From contig JADZDN010000152.1 of NCBI GenBank assembly GCA_020851015.1, positions 1 through 14,558 of the forward strand: a DNA stretch of 14,558 bases, written 5' to 3'. This DNA is from Alphaproteobacteria bacterium (GTDB lineage: Bacteria > Pseudomonadota > Alphaproteobacteria > JAEULC01). Position numbers and translations under genes: made by a program. The notes beneath the pieces are model-generated. The model did no database searches. It worked only from the letters and a program-made list of their open reading frames with translations, and was not told the DNA's origin. Below are positions 6,961 through 14,555 of the stretch, one piece after another. Position 1 is the stretch's first letter, and each line of letters opens with the position of its first letter.

Positions 6961-8547
6961 ATGGGCGACGTAGCCAATCTCGGCCGGCTGCTGTCGGACA
7001 CGGCGCGGCGCCTGCCCGACCGGCCGGCGCTGGTCTGGCGCGACAAGACCTGGACCTGGCGCGAGCTCGACAAGCGCGTGAACGCGCTGGTCGCCGCGAT
7101 GAAGTCGCTCGGCATCGGCAAGGGCGACCGCGTGCTGGTGCAGGCGCGCAACAGCAACGCGATGCTCGAAAGCTGCTGGGCGACGTTCAAGCTGGGCGCG
7201 GCCTGGGTACCCACCAACTACCGCCTGACCCCACCCGAGATCGCCTGGCTCGGCCAATCCTCGGGCGCCAAGGCGTTCCTTTATGACCGCGGCTTCGGCG
7301 AGCATGTCGACGCAGTCCGGACGGCATCGCCGGCGCTGGAGCGTGTCATCGCGCTGGGCGCCCCGCGCCGCGGCGAGCACGCCTATGAGGACCTGGTCGC
7401 GCGGCATATGGGCGCGCCGTCCTGGGAAGAGGATGTCTCCTACGACGATCCGCTGTGGTTCTTCTTCACCTCGGGCACGACCGGCAAGCCCAAGGCGGCG
7501 GTCCTGACCCATGGCCAGATGGCCTATGTCGTGACCAATCACCTGGCCGACCTGATGCCGGGGCTCGGCGACGCCGACGCATCGCTGGTGGTCGCACCCC
7601 TGTCGCACGGCGCGGGCGTGCACATGCTGGTCAACGTGGCGCGCGGCGCCAGCACCGTGCTGCTGCCCACCGAGAAGATGGATCCCGCGGAGGCCTGGCG
7701 CCTGGTCGAGGCACACCGCGTCTCCAACCTGTTCACCGTGCCCACCATCGTGAAGATGCTGGTGGAAGACCCTTCGGTCGACCGCTTCGACCATTCCTCG
7801 CTGCGCTTCGTCATCTATGCCGGCGCGCCGATGTACCGCGCCGACCAGAAGCTGGCGCTCGCGAAGCTGGGCAAGGTGCTGGTGCAGTATTTCGGCCTGG
7901 GCGAGGTGACGGGCAACATCACGGTGCTGCCCGCGCACCTGCACACGCTCGACGACCGGGCGCCCGAGGCGCGACTCGGCACCTGCGGCTATCCGCGCAC
8001 CGGCATGGAGATCGCGATCAAGTCGCCCGAGGGCATGCGCTTGGCCGCGGGCGAGAAGGGCGAGATCTGCGTGCGCGGGCCGGGCGTGTTCCACGGCTAC
8101 TGGAACAACCCCGAGGCCAATGCCAAGGCATTGAAGGACGGCTGGTTCCACACCGGCGATTTAGGACACGTGGACGCCGAGGGCTTCCTTTACATCACCG
8201 GCCGCGCCTCGGACATGTACATATCCGGCGGCGCCAACGTCTATCCGCGGGAATGCGAGGAGGTGCTGCTGACGCATCCCGGCGTGTCGGAAGTGGCGGT
8301 GCTGGGCGTGCCCGATCCGAAATGGGGCGAGTCGGGCGTGGCCGTGGTGGTGCCGGCCGGCGGTGCCGAGCCGGCGGAGGACGAGCTGATGCGTTTCCTC
8401 GATGGCCGCCTCGCGAAATACAAGTGGCCGCGGCGCGTGTTCTTCTGGCCCTCGCTCCCGAAGTCGGGCTATGGCAAGGTTCCCAAGCACCTGATCCGCG
8501 AGCAGCTCTACCAGCGCGGCGAGTTGCAGCAGGACCGCGGGCCATGA
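6961..8547 (+). CDS. AMP-forming acyl-CoA synthetase (ANL superfamily, 528 aa)
   Basis: The enzyme activates a carboxylic acid with ATP to an acyl-adenylate and then to an acyl-CoA thioester, in the cytoplasm. The phosphate-binding loop FTSGTTGKPKAA is at 169-180. The YGxTE-like motif is present as YFGLGEVTGN (310-319), with Gly in place of the usual Thr. WFHTGDLGHVDAEGFLYITGR (395-415) carries D400. The hinge and C-terminal domain include GGANVYPRECEEVL (423-436). K506 in SGYGKVPK is the adenylation lysine. Length is normal and all domains are complete. The acid substrate is unknown; fatty, aromatic and branched acids are all possible. The ATG at 6961 has no good ribosome site, since the upstream gap is mostly the palindromic repeat. 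It probably belongs to one transcript with the thiolase upstream and the PPC-domain genes downstream. Confidence 0.9.
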   Translation: MGDVANLGRLLSDTARRLPDRPALVWRDKTWTWRELDKRVNALVAAMKSLGIGKGDRVLVQARNSNAMLESCWATFKLGAAWVPTNYRLTPPEIAWLGQSSGAKAFLYDRGFGEHVDAVRTASPALERVIALGAPRRGEHAYEDLVARHMGAPSWEEDVSYDDPLWFFFTSGTTGKPKAAVLTHGQMAYVVTNHLADLMPGLGDADASLVVAPLSHGAGVHMLVNVARGASTVLLPTEKMDPAEAWRLVEAHRVSNLFTVPTIVKMLVEDPSVDRFDHSSLRFVIYAGAPMYRADQKLALAKLGKVLVQYFGLGEVTGNITVLPAHLHTLDDRAPEARLGTCGYPRTGMEIAIKSPEGMRLAAGEKGEICVRGPGVFHGYWNNPEANAKALKDGWFHTGDLGHVDAEGFLYITGRASDMYISGGANVYPRECEEVLLTHPGVSEVAVLGVPDPKWGESGVAVVVPAGGAEPAEDELMRFLDGRLAKYKWPRRVFFWPSLPKSGYGKVPKHLIREQLYQRGELQQDRGP

Positions 8548-8551
8548 GCGC

Positions 8552-8556
8552 AGGAG
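8552..8556 (+). promoter_or_regulatory. Ribosome-binding site that decides the TTG start at 8564
   Basis: AGGAG sits 7 nt before the TTG at 8564, with no better start codon nearby. It supports initiation at that codon. Confidence 0.6.
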
Positions 8557-8563
8557 TGTACGG

Positions 8564-9109
8564 TTGAGAACCATCAAGCAACCCGGCCAGCCGGCGCGGC
8601 CGAGGATCCTCAGCGTACCGGCACGCAGCGGCGGCGAATTCCGCGCGGTGGTGCCGGAAGGCCGCGACCTTCTGGGCGGGCTGGTCGCGGCGCTGCGGGC
8701 GATCGGCGTCGCCTCGGCTGCCATAACGCTGATTGGCGGCCGCTTCGGGCGCATGCACTACCTGACCGGCCAGCCCTGCTACGACGGCACCCGTGTCGCG
8801 ACCTATGGCGAGCCGACGATCCTGGAGGGGCCGGTTCGCCTGGTCAACGGCAATGCGTTCCTCGGCCTGGACCAGCAGGGCCAGCCGATCGTCCATTGCC
8901 ACGCCGTCGTCATCGACCGCAAGGGCCGCGTGCATGGCGGCCATCTTCCGCCCGGCGTCTGCGTCGTCGGCCCCGGCGGCATCGTCGCCCATGTCGCGGC
9001 GATCGAGGATGCGGCGCTGGCGGTGCGGCACGACGACGAGACCAACTTCCCCGTCTTCCACCCGACCTTGCTGGACGCGACGGCCGGGTCCCGCGCGGGC
9101 GCGGCCTGA
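8564..9109 (+). CDS. PPC/DUF296-domain protein with intact histidine motif (181 aa)
   Basis: This is a small cytoplasmic protein of the plant-and-prokaryote-conserved (PPC, DUF296) fold. In plants the fold occurs in AT-hook DNA-binding proteins; in bacteria its role is largely unsettled. Visible features are VPEGRDLLGGLVAALRAIGV (30-49), FGRMHYLTGQ (61-70), EGPVRLVNGNAFLGLD (88-103) and the hallmark HCHAVVIDRKGRVHGGHL (111-128). H111, H113 and H127 could form a metal or active site (inference). There is no AT-hook or helix-turn-helix, so a DNA-binding role is not evident. The TTG start is supported by AGGAG 7 nt upstream. The gene follows the acyl-CoA synthetase by 16 bp and overlaps a second PPC gene (TGATG). 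Position inside an acyl-CoA operon points to a metabolic rather than a chromosomal role. Confidence 0.8.
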   Translation: MRTIKQPGQPARPRILSVPARSGGEFRAVVPEGRDLLGGLVAALRAIGVASAAITLIGGRFGRMHYLTGQPCYDGTRVATYGEPTILEGPVRLVNGNAFLGLDQQGQPIVHCHAVVIDRKGRVHGGHLPPGVCVVGPGGIVAHVAAIEDAALAVRHDDETNFPVFHPTLLDATAGSRAGAA

Positions 9110-9663
9110 TGACGCCACGCAAGATCGGCGCCAAGGAGCGCGGCAAGGCGCGGACGAAGCCGGTGCCGCGCCGTCGCGCGACCGCGAAGCCCGCGCCGGT
9201 CCAACCTCACGCGCCGGATACCGAGCGTCCAGGCACGCTGGCTACGCTGGTCGAGCGAGGCCGCTATGGACGCATGGTCCTGGCGCGCATCCGGCCGAAC
9301 GTGGACCTGGTGGCGGGGATCGAGCGCGTCTGCGCGACGCATGGCATCGCCTACGCGGTCGTGCGCAGCGCCGTCGGCAGCCTGGTCGACGCCGCGCTCG
9401 GCTATGGCGAGGACGAGTCCCTGACCCTGGTCACCGTCGAGGGGCCGGGGATCGAGATCCTGACCCTGACCGGCGAGGTCCGGCCGGACGAATCCGGCAA
9501 GCCGGTGGCGGCGCTGCGCGGGACGATCTCGGATTCCGACGCCGCGGTCTATGGCGGCGAGTTCGTGCGCGGCGGCAACCCGATCTGCATCACGCTGGAG
9601 ATCGTGCTGCAGGAATGGCTGCCCGAGCTGACCTCGCTCAAGACCCAGCGGGCCAGGGATTGA
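9109..9663 (+). CDS. PPC/DUF296-domain protein lacking the histidines (184 aa)
   Basis: This is a second PPC/DUF296-fold protein. A basic, Lys/Arg/Pro/Ala-rich tail (1-35) precedes the domain. The domain includes LARIRPNVDLVAGIERVCAT (58-77), the VGSLVDAALGY strand region (89-99), VEGPGIEILTLTGEV (110-124) and AAVYGGEFVRGG (145-156), then ITLEIVLQEW (161-170). Aligned without gaps to the upstream protein, its H111, H113 and H127 become A135, R137 and E151. The YGGEF segment keeps the glycines but not the histidine. The ATG overlaps the preceding stop (TGATG), so the two are translated together. PPC proteins are known to trimerise, so a hetero-oligomer is plausible (inference). The basic tail could bind nucleic acid or simply be disordered. 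Confidence 0.8.
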   Translation: MTPRKIGAKERGKARTKPVPRRRATAKPAPVQPHAPDTERPGTLATLVERGRYGRMVLARIRPNVDLVAGIERVCATHGIAYAVVRSAVGSLVDAALGYGEDESLTLVTVEGPGIEILTLTGEVRPDESGKPVAALRGTISDSDAAVYGGEFVRGGNPICITLEIVLQEWLPELTSLKTQRARD

Positions 9664-10424
9664 CGACCGCCACGCCAAGCGCGCCGTCCGCGGAGCGCCG
9701 CAGCGTCGTCCTGACCGGGGCGTCGCGCGGGATCGGGCACGCGACCGTCGGGCGCTTCTCGAAGGAAGGCTGGCGCATCATCACCTGCTCGCGCGAGGAC
9801 GCGCCGGCGGAGTGCCGGCGCGATCCCAACTGGTCGCACCATATCCCGGCCGATCTCGCCGATCCCCGGTCGCGCGACGCCTTCATCGCCGCCGCCATCG
9901 CCGCGCTGGACGGACGGCCGCTGCACGCGCTGGTCAACAACGCCGCCGTGTCGCCCAAGACGCCCTTCAAGGAAAGGCTCGGCTGCCTGAACGGACCGAT
10001 CGACGGCTGGCGCGAGGTGTTCGAGCTGAACTTCTTCGCGCCGCTGGTGCTGGCGCGCGGCTTCGCGCCCGCCCTGCGCCTGGGCAAGGGCAGCATCGTC
10101 AACATCACCTCGATCGCCGGCCACGCGATCCACCCCTTCGCCGGCTCGGCCTATTCGACCTCGAAAGCCGCGCTGTCGGCGCTCACCCGCGAGATGGCCG
10201 TCGAGTTCGCGCAGCTTGGCGTGCGCGTCAACGCCGTGGCGCCGGGCGAGATCGAGACCGACATGATCGGCGCGGACTACGAGCCGCTGATCAACCGCAT
10301 CCCCATGCACCGCATGGGCACGCCCGAGGAAGTGGCCTCGACCGTCTTCCAGCTTTGCCAGGCGGATTTCGGCTATGTCACCGGCACCGAGATCTTCGTG
10401 ACGGGCGGCCAGCACCTGTTCTAG
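9660..10424 (+). CDS. Classical short-chain dehydrogenase/reductase (254 aa)
   Basis: This is a cytoplasmic NAD(P)-dependent oxidoreductase of the classical SDR family, interconverting a hydroxyl and a keto group. TGASRGIG (19-26) is the cofactor loop. NNAA (93-96) stands in for the usual NNAG. The catalytic tetrad is N124, S151 (NITSIAG), Y165 and K169 (YSTSK). The C-terminal VNAVAPGEIETDM and YVTGTEIFVTGG segments are typical of the family. The start is TTG at 9660, overlapping the upstream TGA (TTGA). It gives a normal N-terminus of about 18 residues before the glycine loop. No ATG is available between there and the Rossmann strand. Beside an acyl-CoA synthetase and a thiolase, a hydroxyacyl- or oxoacyl-CoA substrate is likely but not shown. 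Confidence 0.87.
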   Translation: MTTATPSAPSAERRSVVLTGASRGIGHATVGRFSKEGWRIITCSREDAPAECRRDPNWSHHIPADLADPRSRDAFIAAAIAALDGRPLHALVNNAAVSPKTPFKERLGCLNGPIDGWREVFELNFFAPLVLARGFAPALRLGKGSIVNITSIAGHAIHPFAGSAYSTSKAALSALTREMAVEFAQLGVRVNAVAPGEIETDMIGADYEPLINRIPMHRMGTPEEVASTVFQLCQADFGYVTGTEIFVTGGQHLF

Positions 10425-10513
10425 CCGGCCGTAACGCCGCCGACTTGCCGTTGTCACATCCCGCGCATTAGAGTTCCTGCAACAATGCGCCGGGCCCACC
10501 GGACGCGGGATCA

Positions 10514-10521
10514 GGGAAGGA
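10514..10521 (+). promoter_or_regulatory. Ribosome-binding site that decides the ABC ATPase start
   Basis: GGGAAGGA lies 8 nt before the ATG at 10530. It favours that codon over the upstream in-frame ATG at 10485. Confidence 0.6.
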
Positions 10522-10529
10522 ACGCTGGG

Positions 10530-11648
10530 ATGCCGGGCGCGGCGCTGGACATCCTTCGGCTCGAGGTCGGCTATGGCAGCGTGCAGGTGCTGCGCGGCAT
10601 CGACCTCAAGGTCGATCCGGGTTCATTCGTCGCCCTGCTGGGCGCGTCGGGCTGCGGCAAGACCACGCTGCTGCGCGCGATCTCCGGCTTCGTGACGGTC
10701 AAGGCCGGCAACGTGCTGGTCAATGGCCGCGACATCACCGGCCAGCCGCCGGACAAGCGCGGCATGGCGATGGTGTTCCAGTCCTATGCCCTGTGGCCGC
10801 ACATGACCACGGCGCAGAACATCGGCTACGGGCTGAAGCTGCGCCGGATGCCGCGCGAGGCGGTCGCCGGTCGCGTGGGCGAGATGCTGGCGATGCTGAA
10901 GCTGGACGGGCTGGGCGACCGCATGGTCACGCAGCTCTCGGGCGGCCAGCGCCAGCGCGTGGCACTGGGGCGCGCGCTGGCGATCAATCCGGACATCCTG
11001 CTCCTGGACGAGCCGCTGTCGAACCTGGATGCGCGCATCCGCGAGGAGGTTCGCCACGAGATCAAGGCGCTGCAGCAGCGGCTGGGCATCACCGCCATCC
11101 ACGTCACCCACGACCGCGAGGAGGCGATGGTGATGGCCGACCGCATCGTGGTGATGGATGCCGGCCGCATCGCCCAGCAGGGCGCGCCCGAGGAGGTCTA
11201 CAACCGGCCCGTCTCGGCCTTCGTGGCCGGGTTCATGGGCGCTGGCAACGTGATCCGGCTGCACGCGCGGCCGAGCGGCGCCGGCCTGACGATCGCGGCC
11301 GGCCCGTACAACTCCGGCGCCCAGGTCGCCGCCGCGGCGCTGGGGCCGGGCATCGATTCCGCCTACGCCGGCCCCGTGGTCGCGCATTTCCGCAGCGAAG
11401 CCGCGGAGCTAGGCGCGGCCATCCAGGGATTGGATGACACGTTGATGCTGCAAGGCCAGGTCGCCCAGGCCTCCTATCCCGGCGGGCATTACCGCTACGC
11501 CGTCGCCGTGGGCGATTTGAAGGTGATCGTCGACGCGCCCGACCGCCTGGCGGTCGGCGAGGCGATCGGCGTGCATCTGCCCGTGAAGGATCTGCACCTG
11601 TTCCCCGACGACGGACGCGGCCACGCACCGCCGCCGCCCCAATCCTAG
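10530..11648 (+). CDS. ABC importer ATPase, PotA/FbpC-like with TOBE domain (372 aa)
   Basis: This is the ATP-hydrolysing subunit of the importer encoded by this gene and the next three, acting on the cytoplasmic face of the inner membrane. Walker A GASGCGKT is at 38-45, the Q-loop glutamine is Q84 in VFQSYALWPHM, and the signature LSGGQ is at 136-140. Walker B LLLDEP (157-162) has D160/E161, followed by SNLDA, and the switch histidine is H194 (HVTHDREEAM). Residues from about 238 form the extra C-terminal (TOBE-type) domain of the iron/polyamine/sulfate importer group. The ATG at 10530 is preferred because GGGAAGGA lies 8 nt upstream; ATG 10485 would add 15 unconserved residues. It follows the SDR by 105 bp, which may hold a separate promoter. 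Confidence 0.92.
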   Translation: MPGAALDILRLEVGYGSVQVLRGIDLKVDPGSFVALLGASGCGKTTLLRAISGFVTVKAGNVLVNGRDITGQPPDKRGMAMVFQSYALWPHMTTAQNIGYGLKLRRMPREAVAGRVGEMLAMLKLDGLGDRMVTQLSGGQRQRVALGRALAINPDILLLDEPLSNLDARIREEVRHEIKALQQRLGITAIHVTHDREEAMVMADRIVVMDAGRIAQQGAPEEVYNRPVSAFVAGFMGAGNVIRLHARPSGAGLTIAAGPYNSGAQVAAAALGPGIDSAYAGPVVAHFRSEAAELGAAIQGLDDTLMLQGQVAQASYPGGHYRYAVAVGDLKVIVDAPDRLAVGEAIGVHLPVKDLHLFPDDGRGHAPPPPQS

Positions 11649-11662
11649 CAACGGAGGTTTTC

Positions 11663-12814
11663 ATGATCCGCAGACGTCACCTGCTTTGCGGCGCGGCCAT
11701 CGCGGCGCTCGCCTTCGCCGCAACTCCAGTCATGGCACAGCAGAAGATCAACCTGAACGTCGTGACGGCCGGCGATCAGAACATGGTCGACTACATCAAG
11801 GACTACCTGGGGCCGATGTTCGAGAAGTCGAACCCCAACGTCACGGTCCGCGCGGTCGGCACCGGGCCGGGCGACGCCGGGTCGCAGAAGATCACCGAGA
11901 AGCTGTCGGCGCAGAAGACCAACGCGGCCTGGGACGTCGATGTTGCCGTGGTGCACCAGAAGATGGCCGGCGACATGGTGCGCGAGGGGCTGCTGGCGCC
12001 CTACGTCAAGGACGTGAGCACCGGCAAGATGTCGACCTCGGCCACCGCCAAGAACGCGCTGGGCCAGAACGTCGAGGGCTTCGTGATCCCGATGTTCCAG
12101 AGCCAGACCGCGATCGCCTACAACCCGGCGCTGGTGTCGTCGCCGCCGAAGACCTTCGCCGACCTGGACGCCTGGGCCAAGGCCAACCCGAAGAAGTTCG
12201 GCTACAACGGCATCAAGGGCGGCATGTCCGGCGTGGCCTTCGTCGTCGGCTGGGTCTACGCCAATTCGCCCACGGGCGACAAGCTGTTCACCGGCCCCTA
12301 CGACGAGGCCTCGACCACGGCCTGGGATCCGGCCTTCGCCAAGCTGAAGGAGTTCAACAAGAACGTGACGGTGACGCCGGGCAATGCCGGCACGCTGGAC
12401 ATGCCGAACCGCGGCGAGATCTCGATGGGACCGGTATGGGTCGACATGTTCTACACCTGGATGGCGGACGGCAAGTTGCCGCCGACGATGAAGCTGTCGC
12501 TGATCGGCCCCGGCCTGCCCGGCCAGCCGATGTACTACGTGGTGCCGGCCAAGGCCGCCAACATCGAGGCGGCGAAGAAGTTCGTCGAGCTGGCGACCAG
12601 CCCGCAGGTCCAGGCCGAGGGCATCGTCAAGAAGTTCAACTGGTATCCGGGCATCGACGCCCAGCACGTGAAGTCGCAGCTCGACGAGAAGACCTGGAAC
12701 AAGCTGTTCGTCGACGTGACGCCGCAGGACCTGCAGACCAAGGCCAAACCCTTCCCGGTGAAGGAGTATTTCGACGCCATCCTGCAGGGCTACGAGAAGA
12801 AGGTGTTGAACTGA
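11663..12814 (+). CDS. Periplasmic solute-binding protein of the ABC importer (383 aa)
   Basis: This is a family-1-type extracellular solute-binding protein that captures the importer's substrate in the periplasm. The signal peptide is clear: MIRRRHLLCGAAIAALAFAA, with a signal peptidase I site after TPVMA (about residue 25). The RRRHLL stretch resembles, but does not match, a twin-arginine motif. The mature protein begins KINLNVVTAGDQNMVDYIK and contains AAWDVDVAVVHQKMAGDM (88-105), MFQSQTAIAYNP (144-155) and the late segment PGLPGQPMYYVVPAKAANI. Overall shape resembles the iron/polyamine/YnjB-type binding proteins. I do not see residues that fix the ligand. GGAGG at 11653-11657 is 5 nt before the ATG, so the start is secure. 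The permease genes follow after a repeat-filled gap. Confidence 0.88.
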   Translation: MIRRRHLLCGAAIAALAFAATPVMAQQKINLNVVTAGDQNMVDYIKDYLGPMFEKSNPNVTVRAVGTGPGDAGSQKITEKLSAQKTNAAWDVDVAVVHQKMAGDMVREGLLAPYVKDVSTGKMSTSATAKNALGQNVEGFVIPMFQSQTAIAYNPALVSSPPKTFADLDAWAKANPKKFGYNGIKGGMSGVAFVVGWVYANSPTGDKLFTGPYDEASTTAWDPAFAKLKEFNKNVTVTPGNAGTLDMPNRGEISMGPVWVDMFYTWMADGKLPPTMKLSLIGPGLPGQPMYYVVPAKAANIEAAKKFVELATSPQVQAEGIVKKFNWYPGIDAQHVKSQLDEKTWNKLFVDVTPQDLQTKAKPFPVKEYFDAILQGYEKKVLN

Positions 12815-12827
12815 CGTTCCTGGCAGG

Positions 12828-12909
12828 TCGGCCTCGCCCTTCGACAAGCTCAGGGTGAGGCCGAAAGAAAGGTCCTCGTGCTGAGCCTGTCGAAGCATGG
12901 GGACCGGCC
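12828..12909 (-). repeat. Dispersed palindromic (REP-like) repeat, copy 2, inverted
   Basis: Arms at 12839-12859 and 12875-12895 (21 nt each, 4 mismatches) flank a 15-nt loop. Its complement matches copy 1 at 35 of 39 positions over 12871-12909, then carries 12 extra bases in the loop before the second arm resumes. The orientation is opposite to copy 1. It fills most of the 104-bp gap between the binding protein and the first permease. Confidence 0.88.
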
Positions 12910-12918
12910 GCCCGCGCC

Positions 12919-13752
12919 GTGAAAGAATCCCGCATCCTGCCGCTTGTCCTGGTGGCGCCGGCGCTGGCGACGGTGCTGGCGCTGTTCGTCTATCCGCTGG
13001 GGTTCTCGCTGGTCACCGCCTTCGTCGACAAGGCCGGCGCGGTCACGCTGGGCAATTTCGCGCGGGCCTTCGAGTTCTATGCAAGCGATATCCTGTTCAC
13101 CCTCGTCATCATCGTGCTGTCGACCGCGCTGGTCGGGCTGCTGGCCGTCGCGATCGGCGGCTACCTGACCCTGGGCGAGAACCCGGCCGCCGTCGCGGCG
13201 CTGCGCTGGCTCTATCGCTGGCCGCTGTTCATTCCCTTCGTGGTAGCGGCGCAGTGCATGCGCACCTTCCTGGCCAAGAACGGCTTGATGAACAACGGCC
13301 TCGCGGCCATGGGCCTGCTCGATCCGCAGCAGGCCGCGGGGCTGCTCGACTGGCGCGGCATCGTCATCACCTTCGTGTGGAAGCAATTGCCCTTCGTGGC
13401 GCTGCTGGTCGCCGGCGCGATGGCGTCGCTCGACCGCACGACGATCGAGGCGGCGCGCAACCTGGGCGCGGGGCGCCCGCGCATCCTGGCCGAGATCGTG
13501 CTGCCGCAAGTCCGCCAGACCCTGCTGGTCGGGCTGGTCTTGAGTTTCGTCACGATGATGTCGGTCCTGAGCGTACCGATCATGATCAGCGGCGAATCGC
13601 CGACCATGATCACCGTGGACATGGCGTTCCGCATCAACAACTACGGCGACTACGGCACGGCCAACGCGCTGGGCTTCATCTCCTACGCCCTGACCGGCGT
13701 CGCCGCGTGGTTCTACCTGAAGCGCGGCGTCAGCACGGGCGGCAGGCCATGA
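12919..13752 (+). CDS. ABC importer permease 1 (277 aa)
   Basis: This is an inner-membrane permease subunit of the importer, with about six predicted transmembrane helices. The first spans residues 6-30 (ILPLVLVAPALATVLALFVY). The cytoplasmic EAA loop that docks on the ATPase is IEAARNLGAGRPRILAEIVLP (175-195). The start is GTG at 12919, directly after the palindromic repeat and without a good ribosome site, so it may be weakly translated or coupled. Length is normal for a stand-alone permease of the PotB/CysT type. In E. coli YnjC, by contrast, one long protein does the job of both permeases. The gene overlaps permease 2 by ATGA. Confidence 0.87.
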   Translation: MKESRILPLVLVAPALATVLALFVYPLGFSLVTAFVDKAGAVTLGNFARAFEFYASDILFTLVIIVLSTALVGLLAVAIGGYLTLGENPAAVAALRWLYRWPLFIPFVVAAQCMRTFLAKNGLMNNGLAAMGLLDPQQAAGLLDWRGIVITFVWKQLPFVALLVAGAMASLDRTTIEAARNLGAGRPRILAEIVLPQVRQTLLVGLVLSFVTMMSVLSVPIMISGESPTMITVDMAFRINNYGDYGTANALGFISYALTGVAAWFYLKRGVSTGGRP

Positions 13753-14555
13753 AGCCGGCGCTCGCCTGGATCCCGCGCGGCGTCGTGCTGGGGCTGATCG
13801 TGTTCGCGGTATTCGGCCCGCTGGCCAACCTGGCGCTGTGGGCCTTCGCCGAGCAGTGGTTCTATCCCCACAAGCTGCCGGTCACCTATGGCTTCAGGTT
13901 CTGGAACCAGGTGTTCAAGCCGCGCGGCGACGCGCTGGAATCGCTGTGGACCAGCGTGGTGATCGCCGTGTCGACCGTGGTCGCGTGCCTGGCGATCTCG
14001 GTGCCGGCCGGCTATGCGCTGGCGCGCCTCAAGCTGCCGGCCCGCACCCTCATCATGCTGGCCTTCCTGCTGCCCCAGGCCTTCCCCAGCCTGGCCGTCT
14101 ACATCAACATTGCGCGTCTGTTCTACGGGCTGGGGCTGAACGGCACGATCGTGGGCGTCGTGCTGGTGCATACCGTGCACGGGCTGGTGTTCGGCGTGTG
14201 GATATCGACGGCGGCCTTCGCGGCGGTCGACCGCGACCTGGAGCTCGCGGCGCGCAGCATCGGCGCTTCGGCGTTCCGCAGCTTCATGACCGTGACCCTG
14301 CCGCTCGCCGCGCCGGGCATCATGGCGAGCGCCGTGTTCGTATTCCTGGAATCGCTGGACGAGTTCACCGGGACCTATTTCGTCGGCGTGCCCGACGTGA
14401 CCACCTTGCCGCTCCTGATGTTTACCGCGTCGATAGCGGGAAACTACCAGATCGCCGCCATCACCGCGCTGGTGCTGCTGGTGCCGTCGATCCTGTTCAT
14501 GCTGGTCGTCGAGCGGTTCCTGAAGGCCGACGTGATGGCGAAGGTCGGGGCCTGA
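13749..14555 (+). CDS. ABC importer permease 2 (268 aa)
   Basis: This is the second inner-membrane permease subunit, expected to pair with permease 1 to form the transport channel. About six helices are predicted, the first at 9-33 (PRGVVLGLIVFAVFGPLANL onward). The EAA-type loop is LELAARSIGASAFRSFMTVTLPLAAPG, in the second half. The ATG at 13749 overlaps the stop of permease 1 (ATGA), showing translational coupling. The upstream part of this open frame is a shadow of permease 1. The stop is 3 bp before the window end, so any further operon gene is out of view. Confidence 0.9.
   Translation: MKPALAWIPRGVVLGLIVFAVFGPLANLALWAFAEQWFYPHKLPVTYGFRFWNQVFKPRGDALESLWTSVVIAVSTVVACLAISVPAGYALARLKLPARTLIMLAFLLPQAFPSLAVYINIARLFYGLGLNGTIVGVVLVHTVHGLVFGVWISTAAFAAVDRDLELAARSIGASAFRSFMTVTLPLAAPGIMASAVFVFLESLDEFTGTYFVGVPDVTTLPLLMFTASIAGNYQIAAITALVLLVPSILFMLVVERFLKADVMAKVGA

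Noticed and set aside
8793..9659. Upstream extension of the SDR frame
   Set aside because: It overlaps both PPC genes in another frame and carries no SDR sequence; the domain starts after the TTG at 9660.
10445..10473. Possible promoter TTGCCG-17-TTAGAG before the ABC operon
   Set aside because: The -10 matches consensus at too few positions. A promoter in this 105-bp gap is plausible, but no pair of boxes is convincing.
11645..12898. Minus-strand frame ending in an LSLSKGE-like peptide
   Set aside because: That peptide is the known spurious translation of TTCGACAAGCTCAG-type repeats; the rest is antisense to the binding protein.
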